Numbered from the stretch's first letter, positions 43,564-52,230 are shown. The stretch is 64,000 nt of DNA from Pseudomonas jinjuensis (GCF_900103845.1 NZ_FNIJ01000004.1:124001-188000), one strand, 5' to 3'. Translations and numbers: made by a program. The notes: generated by a model not told the origin, from the sequence alone.

Positions 43564-44220
43564 GTCCCGATCGGGCGCGCCGAGGGGAAACAGCGGGCGA
43601 TAGGGCCTTGCCTCGTCCACCGCCCGGGCGAACGAGGGGCGGGCCAGCAGGCGCGAACGGTAGGCTCGCAGCACGGGATAGGCGTCGGAAATCGGCTGCG
43701 TCCAGTCGGCATAGAACAGCGATGGCGCCGCCGCGCAATCGGCCAGGCTGAACGTCTCCCCTGCCGCCCAGGTCCTGCCGGGCAGATGGCCTTCGAGCCA
43801 GGCGTAGGCCAGTTCCAGCTTCTCCACCGCGGTCGCGAGTGCCTCCCGGCGTTTGCTCGCATCGCCGGTCAGCGCCCCGCCGACCGCATGCTGCACCGGG
43901 CTCATCACGTGCAGATCGAAGAAGCGGTCGAGGAAGCGCACGTCCAGCGCCGCCAGCGGCTCGTCCGGCAGCAGGCGCACCGGCCCGCCATGGGTCAGCT
44001 GCAGGTACTCGATGATGATGCTGGTCTCGGCGACGCTGCGCGGACCGTCCAGCAGCAGCGGGAACTTGGCCAGCGGCCACAGGCGCAGCCAGTCCGCCGA
44101 GTGCTGCGGAGTGTCCGGCCCGATGCAGCGGAATTCGAAGGGGATGGCGTTCTCGTACAGCGCGATCAGGACCTTCTGCGTGTACGAGGAAAACGGATGA
44201 CCGTAGAGAACGAGGGACAT
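43561..44220 (-). CDS. Glutathione S-transferase family protein
   Basis: A 219-residue GST: thioredoxin-fold N domain beginning MSLVLYGHPFSSYTQKVLIA (Ser/Tyr candidates for glutathione activation), the cis-Pro region KFPLLLDGP, SVAETSIIIEYL, and an all-helical C domain with AAGETFSLADCAAAPSLFY. The last codon and stop lie at the edge of the foldback element. It is convergent with the DUF4256 gene. Confidence 0.9.
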   Translation of the reverse strand: MSLVLYGHPFSSYTQKVLIALYENAIPFEFRCIGPDTPQHSADWLRLWPLAKFPLLLDGPRSVAETSIIIEYLQLTHGGPVRLLPDEPLAALDVRFLDRFFDLHVMSPVQHAVGGALTGDASKRREALATAVEKLELAYAWLEGHLPGRTWAAGETFSLADCAAAPSLFYADWTQPISDAYPVLRAYRSRLLARPSFARAVDEARPYRPLFPLGAPDRD

Positions 44221-44522
44221 GGCGGCACCGCCTGTACGGGGCTGGAAATGGCGTCGACGTGCAGCCGACGGTTCTTCACGTCTGGCTCAGACTAGCCGCA
44301 TTCGGGTATCCCGTCCGGACGCAGCGGCTGGAACGGTCCAGCCCGGGATCGACGGTCGAAATGACCTCGGTGGGTGCTAACGACCCTCCCGGCTCGTTGT
44401 CATCTTCACCATGATCGCCGTAAGTTATTGATCTGAAAGGCACAATTGGTGGCATGAAAACTGAGAGGAAGATGCCGCGCGGAGAACCGCGCTGACCATC
44501 ACACCCCTCAGGAGAAAGACAG
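44221..44522. other. Divergent intergenic region, no gene seen
   Basis: 302 bp between the GST gene and the first SDR gene. Nothing coding was recognised; it should carry the two divergent promoters. Confidence 0.5.
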
Positions 44523-45269
44523 ATGCCAAGCATTGAAAGCCACCCTCCCCTTGCCGTGGTCACCGGCGCCAGTTCCGGGATAGGTCTGGCGGTGACCGAG
44601 CGCCTGTTGCGCCAGGGCAATCGGGTACTGGCAATGGCCCGCAGCGGCGAGGCACCGCCGCAGTTGCTGGATCACCCCGGCGAGCGGCTGCACTGGCTGT
44701 CCGGCGACGTCACCGATGCGCAAGACCTGCAGCGGCTGGCGGAGTGTGCGCGCGAGCTGGGGCCGATCCATCATCTGGTCCCCAACGCCGGCATCGCCCG
44801 GCTGGCCGACGGACTGGATGGCGCTGCCTTCCAGCAGCAGTGGGAGGTCAACGGCGCGGGTGCGCTGAATACGCTCGCCGCGCTGCGCGACCAGCTGGCC
44901 CGCCCGGCATCGGTGGTGTTCATCGGCACCTTCCTGTCGCAGGTGACCTTCCCCGGCCTCGCCGCCTATATCGCCTCGAAAGCGGCGCTGAAGGCGCAGG
45001 CGCGGACCCTCGCAGTGGAGCTGGCAGCCGAGCGGATTCGCATCAACATGGTTTCCCCCGGACCGACTGCAACGCCGATCTGGGGCACCCTGGGTCTCGA
45101 AGCCGATGCGCTGGACGGAGTCGCCGCCGCCGTCAACCAGCGCCTGCTGGATGGCCGCTTCCTCGAACCGGGCGCCGTGGCCGACGCAGTCCTCTTCCTG
45201 CTGTCCGAGCAGGCGCGCGGCATCCATGGTCAGGATCTGGTCGTGGACAACGGCTACACGCTGCGCTGA
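44523..45269 (+). CDS. Short-chain dehydrogenase/reductase (1)
   Basis: A 248-residue classical SDR: cofactor motif VVTGASSGIGLAV, PNAGIA in place of the usual NNAG, and the catalytic YIASK (Tyr-x3-Lys), with HGQDLVVDNG near the C terminus. Asn in PNAG and Ser in GTFLSQ complete the active site. It is monocistronic; ATG 44523 follows AGGAGAAAGAC. Substrate unknown. Confidence 0.9.
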   Translation: MPSIESHPPLAVVTGASSGIGLAVTERLLRQGNRVLAMARSGEAPPQLLDHPGERLHWLSGDVTDAQDLQRLAECARELGPIHHLVPNAGIARLADGLDGAAFQQQWEVNGAGALNTLAALRDQLARPASVVFIGTFLSQVTFPGLAAYIASKAALKAQARTLAVELAAERIRINMVSPGPTATPIWGTLGLEADALDGVAAAVNQRLLDGRFLEPGAVADAVLFLLSEQARGIHGQDLVVDNGYTLR

Positions 45270-45357
45270 TCGCCACGACAGGGCCCGAGGCATTCCCGGG
45301 CCCTTCCACGCAGGCGCCGCACCGGCCATGAGCAGGCGCGGCCTGCCATTCGCAGCC

Positions 45358-46116
45358 TCAGAACGGCAACGGCAGCTTCGCGGTCCGACCGCCGTCCACG
45401 ACTATCACCTGGCCGGTGATGAAGGCCGCATCGTCGCTGGCGAGGAACACCACGACGCCGCCGATGTCCTGCGGCTCGCCGGTACGCCCGACCGGATGCA
45501 GCCCGAGCAGTCCGGCGCGGGCCTGGGCGGGATCGGGCTGGGCGTCGATGTAGGCGTCGCTCAGGTCGGAATTGATCCAGCCGGGGGCGATGGCGTTGCA
45601 GCGGATGCCGTCGCGCCCCAGGTCCACCGCCATCGCACGGGTGAAGCCGTGCACGCCGGCCTTCGATCCGCAGTAGGCGGTGTGCCAGGGATTGGCGCCG
45701 ATGCCTTCGATGGAGCCGATATTGACGATGCTGCCGCCGCCCCGCGCGCGCATCAGCGGCAGCAGCGCCTTGGCCAGGAAGACCGGGGCGCGCATGTTGA
45801 CCGCCATCATCCGGTCCCAGTCGTCCTCGGTCATCTCGTCCAGCGACTGCTCGAACATGAAGCCGGCATTGTTGACCAGGATGTCGGCGCCGCCGAAGCG
45901 CCGCTCGACCTCCCGCGCGATGATGTAGGGCGCTTCGCGATCCGCCAGGTCGGCTTCGACCCAGGCCACCTGCGGGTTGGCGCCCAGTTCTTCATCCAGC
46001 GGCTGGCGCTGGGCGATCAGGACCCGCGCACCCGCCTGCAGCAGTTTTCCGCTAATCCCGCGGCCGATGCCGCGTCCGCCGCCGGTCACGACGGCCACCT
46101 TGTCGTTCAGCATCAT
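45358..46116 (-). CDS. Short-chain dehydrogenase/reductase (2)
   Basis: A 252-residue classical SDR with VVTGGGRGIGRGI, NNAGFMF, GSIEGIGANPWHTAYCGSKAG (Ser, Tyr, Lys) and GQVIVVDGGRTA. It begins 7 bp after SDR (3) and is certainly co-transcribed with it. Sugar or polyol dehydrogenases often come as such pairs; the substrate is not deducible. Confidence 0.9.
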   Translation of the reverse strand: MMLNDKVAVVTGGGRGIGRGISGKLLQAGARVLIAQRQPLDEELGANPQVAWVEADLADREAPYIIAREVERRFGGADILVNNAGFMFEQSLDEMTEDDWDRMMAVNMRAPVFLAKALLPLMRARGGGSIVNIGSIEGIGANPWHTAYCGSKAGVHGFTRAMAVDLGRDGIRCNAIAPGWINSDLSDAYIDAQPDPAQARAGLLGLHPVGRTGEPQDIGGVVVFLASDDAAFITGQVIVVDGGRTAKLPLPF

Positions 46117-46123
46117 TCTTTCC

Positions 46124-46891
46124 TCAGCCGGAAACCGGCTTGGCGCCGGTGACTTCGAGCGTCGCGCCGGCAACGTAGCGGGCCTGGTCGGAAGCCAGGA
46201 AGGCGATCACGTCGGCGATGTCCTCCGGCTCGGCGATGCGCCCCAGCGGCACGGTCCGGTTCAGCTCCTCGACGGCCTTGTCCGGATCGAGGCCGCGGCG
46301 TTCGAAGCCGGTGCGGATCATCGGCGTGTTGATTTCGTGCGGGCAGACGGCATTGACGCGAATGCCGAACGGCGCGCAGTCGCGGCCGAGGTTCTGCGAG
46401 AAGGCCGCCACCGCGCCCTTGCTGGTGCAGTAGGCGACATGGCCGGGCCCCGGATGGGTGCCCCACACCGAAGAGGTGTTGACGATGGCGCCGCCGCCAC
46501 GCTTCTTCATGTGCGGGATGGCGGCGCGGCAGAGGAAGAACGCCGCGTTCAGGTTGACGTCCATGGCGGTGAACCACATCTCGTCGGTGGTTTCCTCGAT
46601 GGTCCCGCGGGGAATGATGCCGGCATTGTTGAGCAGGATATCGACGCCGCCGAAGCGCTCCACCGCGCGGGCGATCACCGCTTCGCAATACTCCTTCTCG
46701 CGCAGGTTGCCGGCCAGGCAGTCGGCCTCGGCGCCCAGCTCGCGGGCCTGCTCGACCATGGCCTGGCAGCCGTCGGCATTGATGTCCGAGATCATCAGGC
46801 GCGCGCCTTCGGCGGCGAACAGCCGGACCAGCGCCTGACCGACGCCGCCGGCGCCTCCGGTGATCACGACGACCTTGTTTTCGAATCTCAT
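46124..46891 (-). CDS. Short-chain dehydrogenase/reductase (3)
   Basis: A 255-residue classical SDR: VITGGAGGVGQAL, NNAGIIPRG, NTSSVWGTHPGPGHVAYCTSKG and AGATLEVTGAKP. First gene of the two-gene unit with SDR (2). It is divergent from the LysR gene at 47154, which probably regulates the pair. It replaces the usual GxxxGxG spacing with GGAGGVG. Confidence 0.9.
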   Translation of the reverse strand: MRFENKVVVITGGAGGVGQALVRLFAAEGARLMISDINADGCQAMVEQARELGAEADCLAGNLREKEYCEAVIARAVERFGGVDILLNNAGIIPRGTIEETTDEMWFTAMDVNLNAAFFLCRAAIPHMKKRGGGAIVNTSSVWGTHPGPGHVAYCTSKGAVAAFSQNLGRDCAPFGIRVNAVCPHEINTPMIRTGFERRGLDPDKAVEELNRTVPLGRIAEPEDIADVIAFLASDQARYVAGATLEVTGAKPVSG

Positions 46892-47010
46892 TGTTCTTGT
46901 TCCTCTGGGTGGGTGACCTGAGGCCGATGATCGGGAGATGGCGGAGCGCTGACAAACGAGTTTTGCGCGGCATTCGCTTGCCTTTTTGTTAAGTGAAACC
47001 GCAACTCGAC

Positions 47011-47078
47011 GTAGGGCGCATGACGCGCCAGCGTCATCCGCCAATGGCCTCAGCGCGGGAACGCTGGGGCGTTATCCG
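47011..47078. repeat. Family-2 interspersed repeat in the SDR/LysR divergent region
   Basis: GTAGGGCGCATGACGCGCCAGC followed by GTCATCCGCC and a shorter GGGGCGTTATCCG block, the same family as at 6912, 11711 and 51815. Confidence 0.7.
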
Positions 47079-47153
47079 TCCGCGCCAGGAACTGCCATTT
47101 CCAGTTGCGCTCTGGTTAACTGTTCGCAGTGTCCGACTCATCAGGTATGCCCA

Positions 47154-48128
47154 ATGAGCAACCTCAGGCATCTGCTCCCGCCACTGAATGCGCTGCGCAC
47201 TTTCGAAGCCGCCGCCCGACATGGCAGTTTCAAGCTGGCGGCGGAGGAACTCTGCGTGACCCAGGCGGCGGTCAGCCGGCAGATCCAGACGCTGGAAGAC
47301 TTCTACGGCCTGAAGCTGTTCCAGCGCGGCAACCGCAAGGTCCAGCTCACCAGCGACGGGCATGCGCTGTTCCTGGCGGCCTCCTCCGCCCTGCACCACA
47401 TCGCCACGGCATCCCGCGACCTGCTGCGGCGCAAGAGCCAGGACTACCTGGCCCTGATCACCACCACCGCCTTCGCCCAGCTCTGGCTGCTGCCGCGGCT
47501 GAAGCGTTTGCGCGTCCAGCATCCCGAGCTTCAGCTGCACCTGATCAGCTCCGACGCGAACCCGGACTATCAGGAGAGCTTCAATGCCGCGGTGACCCTG
47601 GGGCTGGAGGAGCATCCGCACTACGTGGCGGAGTTCCTCTTCTCCGAAGAGATATTCCCGGTCTGCACCCCGGGCTTCCTCGAACAGCACCCGCAGATCG
47701 CGTCCCTTGAAGGCCTGACGAGCGTCACCCTGCTGAACCTCAGCGCCAGCCACTGGAAAGCCAGGCTCTGGGCGCCCGTCGACTGGGCGTTCTGGCTGAA
47801 GCAGTTCGGCTTCGACGCCGCGATGTGCAAGGAGACGATGGATTTCAGCCACTTCTCCATGCTGCTGGACGCGGTCCAGGAAGAAGTGGGCGTCGGCCTG
47901 GCCTGGCGCCATCTGGTGCAGCACCAGCTGGACTCGGGCAGGCTGGTCCGGCCGCTCGGCGAAACCTTCTTCGCCGACGACCGCAAGCACTACTTCGTCT
48001 GCCGCCGCGACCTGGCGGGTTCGACGGAAATGCGGATGCTTCGGGACTGGTTGCTGGCGGAGACGCAGGAATTGAGGGGGCGATCCAGCCATGGTGACGA
48101 GCAAGTCACGAGGGGCTCGCCCATGTAG
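47154..48128 (+). CDS. LysR-family regulator (GcvA-like, second)
   Basis: A 324-residue LysR regulator with HTH region LNALRTFEAAARHGSFKLAA and EELCVTQAAVSRQIQTLEDF, and a GcvA-type effector domain. It is clearly related to the LysR protein at 36368-37318 (both have VTQAA[IV]SRQI and FxVCTPxxL). ATG at 47154. It probably controls the divergent SDR pair. Confidence 0.9.
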   Translation: MSNLRHLLPPLNALRTFEAAARHGSFKLAAEELCVTQAAVSRQIQTLEDFYGLKLFQRGNRKVQLTSDGHALFLAASSALHHIATASRDLLRRKSQDYLALITTTAFAQLWLLPRLKRLRVQHPELQLHLISSDANPDYQESFNAAVTLGLEEHPHYVAEFLFSEEIFPVCTPGFLEQHPQIASLEGLTSVTLLNLSASHWKARLWAPVDWAFWLKQFGFDAAMCKETMDFSHFSMLLDAVQEEVGVGLAWRHLVQHQLDSGRLVRPLGETFFADDRKHYFVCRRDLAGSTEMRMLRDWLLAETQELRGRSSHGDEQVTRGSPM

Positions 48129-48161
48129 GTCTGGTCATGAATCAGGCGTGATGCTCGAACA

Positions 48162-48190
48162 AAAAAGAAAGCCCGACACGCTGGTCGGGC
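48162..48190 (-). terminator. Bidirectional hairpin, strong terminator on the minus strand
   Basis: GCCCGAC and GTCGGGC pair over a 6-nt loop. On the minus strand the hairpin is followed by TTTCTTTTTT, a textbook U-tract; on the plus strand only by TTCGAG. This implies a leftward transcript ending here, and the only candidate is the small ORF at 48229-48381. Confidence 0.75.
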
Positions 48191-48228
48191 TTCGAGATTC
48201 TAGTAGGTGGCCGGCGCTGGTCTCCGGC

Positions 48229-48381
48229 TTACAAGGTTTCTGAGGAATCTGGCGGAGGAGTGTCAACCCCCCTCCACTTCACGCGGCATATGGGGCAAAT
48301 CTTGGTCTCGCCAGCCGTGTACCCCGGGAACGTGCCCCACGTCTCCTTGCTATCCACTTGCGCATCAGTCTGCGTTTTCAC
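48229..48381 (-). CDS. Putative 50-residue protein with a CPIC knuckle, unrecognised
   Basis: A leftward GTG-started frame encodes 50 residues with protein-like composition: TWGTFPGYTAGETK, then ICPICRVKW and a Pro/Ser-rich tail ending SSETL. The single CxxC may be half of a metal site. A strong minus-strand terminator lies 39 bp downstream, and a GC hairpin lies 26 bp upstream. No good ribosome site is visible and I do not recognise the family. It could instead be a structured small RNA or a decayed gene. The 450-bp gap 48129-48577 holds nothing else I can support. Confidence 0.4.
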   Translation of the reverse strand: MKTQTDAQVDSKETWGTFPGYTAGETKICPICRVKWRGVDTPPPDSSETL

Positions 48382-48406
48382 CTACTGAATTCAGGGTAGC
48401 AAAAGG

Positions 48407-48423
48407 CCCGGCGCACGGCCGGG
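48407..48423 (-). terminator. GC hairpin with short T-tract
   Basis: On the minus strand CCCGGC CGTGC GCCGGG is followed by CCTTTTGC. It lies just upstream of the small ORF at 48229-48381 and may isolate it from upstream transcription. Confidence 0.45.
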
Positions 48424-48543
48424 ACTTCTTAGACTGATTTCCTGCGGTTAGATGAAAGTCCGAATGGAAAAGAACTATCCAGCGGCGCAGTCCGATCGCT
48501 CGATCAGGTTTCCGGGATAACCGGATCTACCCCTGAACGAAAA

Positions 48544-48561
48544 CGGCCCCGAAGGGCCGTC
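48544..48561 (-). terminator. Intrinsic terminator of the purine permease gene
   Basis: On the minus strand ACGGCC CTTCGG GGCCGT is followed by TTTTCG, 17 bp past the permease stop. Confidence 0.75.
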
Positions 48562-48577
48562 TCGTTCATGCATGGCG

Positions 48578-50119
48578 TCAGGTTTCAGCTGCCACCGTCT
48601 TCTTCAGGCTGGGTGGCGATATCTCGTCGTGCCCATGCTCGTGGTCGTCCCTGATCACGGGTACCTCGTTGCCATCCTTGTCGAACAGCTTGCCGTCGAG
48701 GAAGTAGTCGCCTTCGGCCAGTGCGGCGATGTCGCGGTAGCGCAGGGTGCGTTCCTCGGCGGCGACGAACACCGACTGCTGGTCCGAGTTGCCGGTCTTG
48801 AAGTGGTTGAACAGCAGGTTCAGCAGGATCGCCATGATGGCCGAGGAGCTGATCCCGGAGTGGAAGATGGTTTCCACCCAGCCCGGGAAGTTGTGATAGA
48901 AGGTCGGCGCCGCGATCGGCAGCATGCCGAAGCCCAGCGCGGTGGCCACGATCACCAGGTTCATGTTGTTGCGGTAGTCCACCTTCGACAGGGTGCGGAT
49001 GCCGCTGGCCGCCACGGTGCCGAATAGCACCAGGCCCGCGCCGCCGAGCACCGCCGGCGGTACTGCGGCCACTACCCGCCCCACTACCGGCAGCAGGCCG
49101 AGGGTCACCAGGATCAGGCCGCCGGTGGCTACCACGTAGCGGCTCTTCACGCCGGTGACCGCCACCAGGCCGACGTTCTGGGCGAAGGCGCTCTGGGTGA
49201 AGGAACCGAATACCGGCGCGACGATGCTCGACAGCATGTCCGCGCGCAGGCCGTTGCCCAGGCGCTTGGAGTCCACCTTCGTGCCGATGATCTCGCCGAC
49301 CGCGAGGATGTCCGCCGAGGTTTCCACCAGGGTCACCAGGATCACGATGCACATGGAGATGATGGCGGCCACGTGGAAGGTCGGCATGCCGAAGTGGAAG
49401 ATCTCCGGCATGGCCAGCATCGGGCCCTCGGTCACCTTGGAGAAGTCGGTCATGCCCAGGGCGTAGGCGATGCCGGTGCCGATCACCATGGCCAGGAGGA
49501 TCGACAGGCGCGAGATGGCGGCGCTGCCCAGCTTGCTCAGCAGCAGCACTATCACCAGGGTGACGGCAGCCAGGCCGATGTTCGCGGTGCTGCCGAAGTC
49601 CGGCGCCTTGCTGTTGCCGCCCATGGCCCAGCGCGCGGCCACCGGCATCAGCGTCAGGCCGATGGTGGTGATGACCACGCCAGTGACCAGCGGCGGGAAG
49701 AACCGGGTGATGCGCGAGAAGATGGGTGTGATCAGCAGGCCGATGACCGACGCGGCCATGACGGCCCCCAGCACCGCGGGAATGCCACCACCCTCGTAAC
49801 CGGTAGTGAGAATCGCGAGCATGGTCGCCACGCCGGCGAAGGATACGCCCTGCACCAGCGGCAGCTGGCTGCCGAAGAAGGGAAGGCCGAGGGTCTGCAG
49901 CAGAGTGGCCAGACCGCCGGCGAACAGCGAAGCGGCGATCAGGGTGCCGATCTCGGCGGGCGACAGGCCGGCGGCCTGACCGAGGATCAGCGGCACGGCG
50001 ACGATGCCGCCATACATGGTCAGAACGTGTTGCAGGCCGTACGCCAGGTTGGCGCCGATACCGAGGTTCTCGTCTTCCGGACGCTCTCCGGTGGACGCTA
50101 CAGCTGAACGATCATTCAT
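48578..50119 (-). CDS. NCS2-family purine/xanthine permease
   Basis: A 513-residue polytopic symporter of the NAT/NCS2 family. Landmarks: LAYGLQHVLTMYGGIVAVPLI at the N terminus, PLVQGVSFAGVATMLAI, and the signature region TQSAFAQNVGLVAVTGVKSR. The soluble C-terminal tail (about 60 residues) is unusually long. It is divergent from 8-oxoguanine deaminase, so it probably imports an oxidised or ordinary purine (inference). ATG 50117-50119 lacks a strong ribosome site; an upstream in-frame start would add about 30 residues. Confidence 0.9.
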   Translation of the reverse strand: MNDRSAVASTGERPEDENLGIGANLAYGLQHVLTMYGGIVAVPLILGQAAGLSPAEIGTLIAASLFAGGLATLLQTLGLPFFGSQLPLVQGVSFAGVATMLAILTTGYEGGGIPAVLGAVMAASVIGLLITPIFSRITRFFPPLVTGVVITTIGLTLMPVAARWAMGGNSKAPDFGSTANIGLAAVTLVIVLLLSKLGSAAISRLSILLAMVIGTGIAYALGMTDFSKVTEGPMLAMPEIFHFGMPTFHVAAIISMCIVILVTLVETSADILAVGEIIGTKVDSKRLGNGLRADMLSSIVAPVFGSFTQSAFAQNVGLVAVTGVKSRYVVATGGLILVTLGLLPVVGRVVAAVPPAVLGGAGLVLFGTVAASGIRTLSKVDYRNNMNLVIVATALGFGMLPIAAPTFYHNFPGWVETIFHSGISSSAIMAILLNLLFNHFKTGNSDQQSVFVAAEERTLRYRDIAALAEGDYFLDGKLFDKDGNEVPVIRDDHEHGHDEISPPSLKKTVAAET

Positions 50120-50142
50120 GGCTGGAGGACTCGCTTGTTTTT

Positions 50143-50197
50143 GTTGTACGAGGGGGCCGGAAAAAATGTACAACAGCCAAAATGAATTTGTATACAA
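50143..50197. promoter_or_regulatory. Operator-like palindromes in the permease / 8-oxoguanine deaminase region
   Basis: GTTGTAC (50143-50149) and GTACAAC (50168-50174) form an inverted repeat, and TTGTATACAA (50188-50197) is a perfect 10-bp palindrome of the GntR type. All lie close to the permease start. The rest of 50120-50434 has no gene. Confidence 0.5.
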
Positions 50198-50434
50198 GAA
50201 TTGATTCAATAATCAGAACACGCTGATTTTCCTGCGATTATTTTGCTGGCAGGTGACGAACGGTTCCGCTGGCGCTACCATCCGTTCCACGCTTGACCGC
50301 GAGGTCAGTTCCCTGGCGGAACTGGATGCGGCGGCGGACCTGGATCAGCAGACAGGGTCAACACTGAGCTGGCTCTCTCAACCCAGGAGCCGGCTCGCCT
50401 CGCGCGCGGCTCCGCGACTGACGAGGACTCCTCC

Positions 50435-51793
50435 ATGTCATCCCCGCGTCTCTGGCTGCGCAATCCGCTCGCCATCTTCACCGCCAACGACCTCGACGCC
50501 CGCGGCGGCATCGTCGCCCAGGACGGCCGCATCGTCGAACTGGTCGCCGCCGGCCAGCAACCTTCCCGCCCCTGCGAACAGACCTTCGACGCCAGCCGGC
50601 ACGTGCTGACGCCCGGCCTGATCAACACCCACCACCACTTCTACCAGACCCTCACCCGCGCCTGGGCGCCGGTGGTGAACCAGCCGCTGTTCCCCTGGCT
50701 GAAGACCCTCTACCCGGTGTGGGCGCGCCTGACGCCGGACCAGTTGGCGCTGGCCACCAAGGTCGCCCTGGCCGAGCTGCTGCTCTCCGGCTGCACCACC
50801 GCCGCCGACCACCACTACCTGTTCCCGGACGGCCTGGAGCAGGCCATCGACGTGCAGGCCGGCGTGGTCGCCGAACTGGGCATGCGCGCCATGCTCACCC
50901 GCGGTTCCATGAGCCTGGGCGAGGCCGACGGCGGCCTGCCGCCGCAGCAGACCGTGCAGAGCGCCGAGGCCGTCCTCGACGACAGCCAGCGCCTCATCCG
51001 CGACTACCACCAGCGTGGCGAAGGCGCCCAGGTGCAGATTGCCCTGGCGCCCTGCTCGCCCTTCTCGGTGACTCCGGAAATCATGCGCGCCAGCGCCGAA
51101 CTGGCCGAGCGCGAGGACGTGCGCCTGCATACCCACCTCGCCGAAACCCTCGACGAGGAAGACTTCTGCCTGCAGCGCTTCGGCCAGCGCACCGTCGACT
51201 ACCTCGACAGCGTCGGCTGGCTCGGCCCGCGCACCTGGCTGGCCCACGGCATCCACTTCAACGACGAGGAAATCCGCCGCCTGGGCGAAGCCGGCACCGG
51301 CGTCTGCCACTGCCCCAGCTCGAACATGCGCCTGGCCTCGGGCATCTGCCCGACCCTGGCGCTGGAAGAAGCCGGCGCGCCGGTGGGGATCGGCGTCGAC
51401 GGCTCGGCGTCCAACGATGCCTCCAACATGATCCTCGAAGCCCGCCAGGCCCTGTACCTGCAGCGCCTGCGCTACGGCGCCGAGAAGGTCACCCCGGAAG
51501 TGGCGCTGGGCTGGGCCACCCGCGGTTCGGCGAAACTGCTGGGCCGCAGCGACATCGGCGAACTGGCGCCGGGCAAGCAGGCCGACCTCGCCCTGTTCAA
51601 GCTCGACGAACTGCGCTTCTCCGGCAGCCACGATCCCCTCTCCGCCCTCCTCCTCTGCGGCGCCGACCGCGCCGACCGGATCATGATCGGCGGCAGCTGG
51701 CGCGTGGTGGACGGGGAAGTCGAAGGACTCGACCTGAAGGGGCTGATCGCGGATCACACCCAGGCCGCGCGGAAGTTGCTCGGAACCTTGTGA
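50435..51793 (+). CDS. 8-oxoguanine deaminase (amidohydrolase superfamily)
   Basis: A 452-residue metal-dependent amidohydrolase: metal motif LINTHHHFYQTLTRAW (His-x-His), TAADHHYLF, later His in RLHTHLAETLDEEDF, AHGIHF and catalytic Asp in GVDGSASNDASNM. This is the signature of the cog0402 8-oxoguanine deaminase group described in Pseudomonas, which converts 8-oxoguanine to urate. With the divergent purine permease it forms a salvage or detoxification unit for oxidised guanine. ATG 50435 follows GAGGACTCC. Confidence 0.9.
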   Translation: MSSPRLWLRNPLAIFTANDLDARGGIVAQDGRIVELVAAGQQPSRPCEQTFDASRHVLTPGLINTHHHFYQTLTRAWAPVVNQPLFPWLKTLYPVWARLTPDQLALATKVALAELLLSGCTTAADHHYLFPDGLEQAIDVQAGVVAELGMRAMLTRGSMSLGEADGGLPPQQTVQSAEAVLDDSQRLIRDYHQRGEGAQVQIALAPCSPFSVTPEIMRASAELAEREDVRLHTHLAETLDEEDFCLQRFGQRTVDYLDSVGWLGPRTWLAHGIHFNDEEIRRLGEAGTGVCHCPSSNMRLASGICPTLALEEAGAPVGIGVDGSASNDASNMILEARQALYLQRLRYGAEKVTPEVALGWATRGSAKLLGRSDIGELAPGKQADLALFKLDELRFSGSHDPLSALLLCGADRADRIMIGGSWRVVDGEVEGLDLKGLIADHTQAARKLLGTL

Positions 51794-51814
51794 CGCCCTG
51801 CGTTTGGGTGCTGT

Positions 51815-51888
51815 GTGGATGAAGCGGAATGCTTCATCCACCGGTCAGGATGGTGGATAACGCTGGCGCGTTATTCACCCTGCGCGTT
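51815..51888. repeat. Family-2 interspersed repeat overlapping the hipB 3' end
   Basis: GATGAAGCGGAATGCTTCATCC ... GGTGGATAACGCTGGCGCGTTATTC ... ACCCT. The TAA stop of the leftward hipB-like gene (51871-51873) lies inside the repeat, so the repeat encodes the last residues. Confidence 0.7.
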
Positions 51889-52230
51889 GGATTTCCGCGA
51901 CACTGGCCGCGCGCCCCGCTTCCGGATCGCGACCCGGTTCTCCGCTGGAACGACCGGGCTGGTCCTGATCGAGCCGAGCGTCATGGTCATGCCGAACATC
52001 CGCAGGATGCCGTTGAGCGTATTGATCGTCGGATTGCCCTTGTCGCTTTCCAGCTGGTACAGGGCTTTCGTCGACATCCTGCACATGGAGGCGAAAGTCT
52101 CCTGGTCGAGCCCGGTCACCTCGACACGCAGGCGGCGTATCGAGGTTCCAAGCGTTTCCTTGCCCAGCGCATTCTGCAGCTGGATATCTTCGAGCAGCTT
52201 GTGGCGCTCTTCGGCCGGAAGGTTGTTCAT
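51871..52230 (-). CDS. hipB: HTH (Xre-family) antitoxin, HipB-like
   Basis: A 119-residue Xre/Cro HTH protein. The HTH spans about 25-82 (LGTSIRRLRVEVTGLDQETF, MSTKALYQLESDKGNPTINT), with a basic C-terminal tail. It should bind HipA and repress the operon via the palindromes at 53559-53662. The start ATG overlaps the hipA stop by ATGA. In E. coli hipB precedes hipA; here the order is reversed. The end lies in an interspersed repeat. Confidence 0.83.
   Translation of the reverse strand: MNNLPAEERHKLLEDIQLQNALGKETLGTSIRRLRVEVTGLDQETFASMCRMSTKALYQLESDKGNPTINTLNGILRMFGMTMTLGSIRTSPVVPAENRVAIRKRGARPVSRKSNAQGE

Noticed and set aside
48430-48577. A possible phage-lysis gene fragment on the minus strand downstream of the purine permease
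   Set aside because: A short peptide ending in IERSDCAAG looked suggestive, but there is no start, no ribosome site and no second phage feature.
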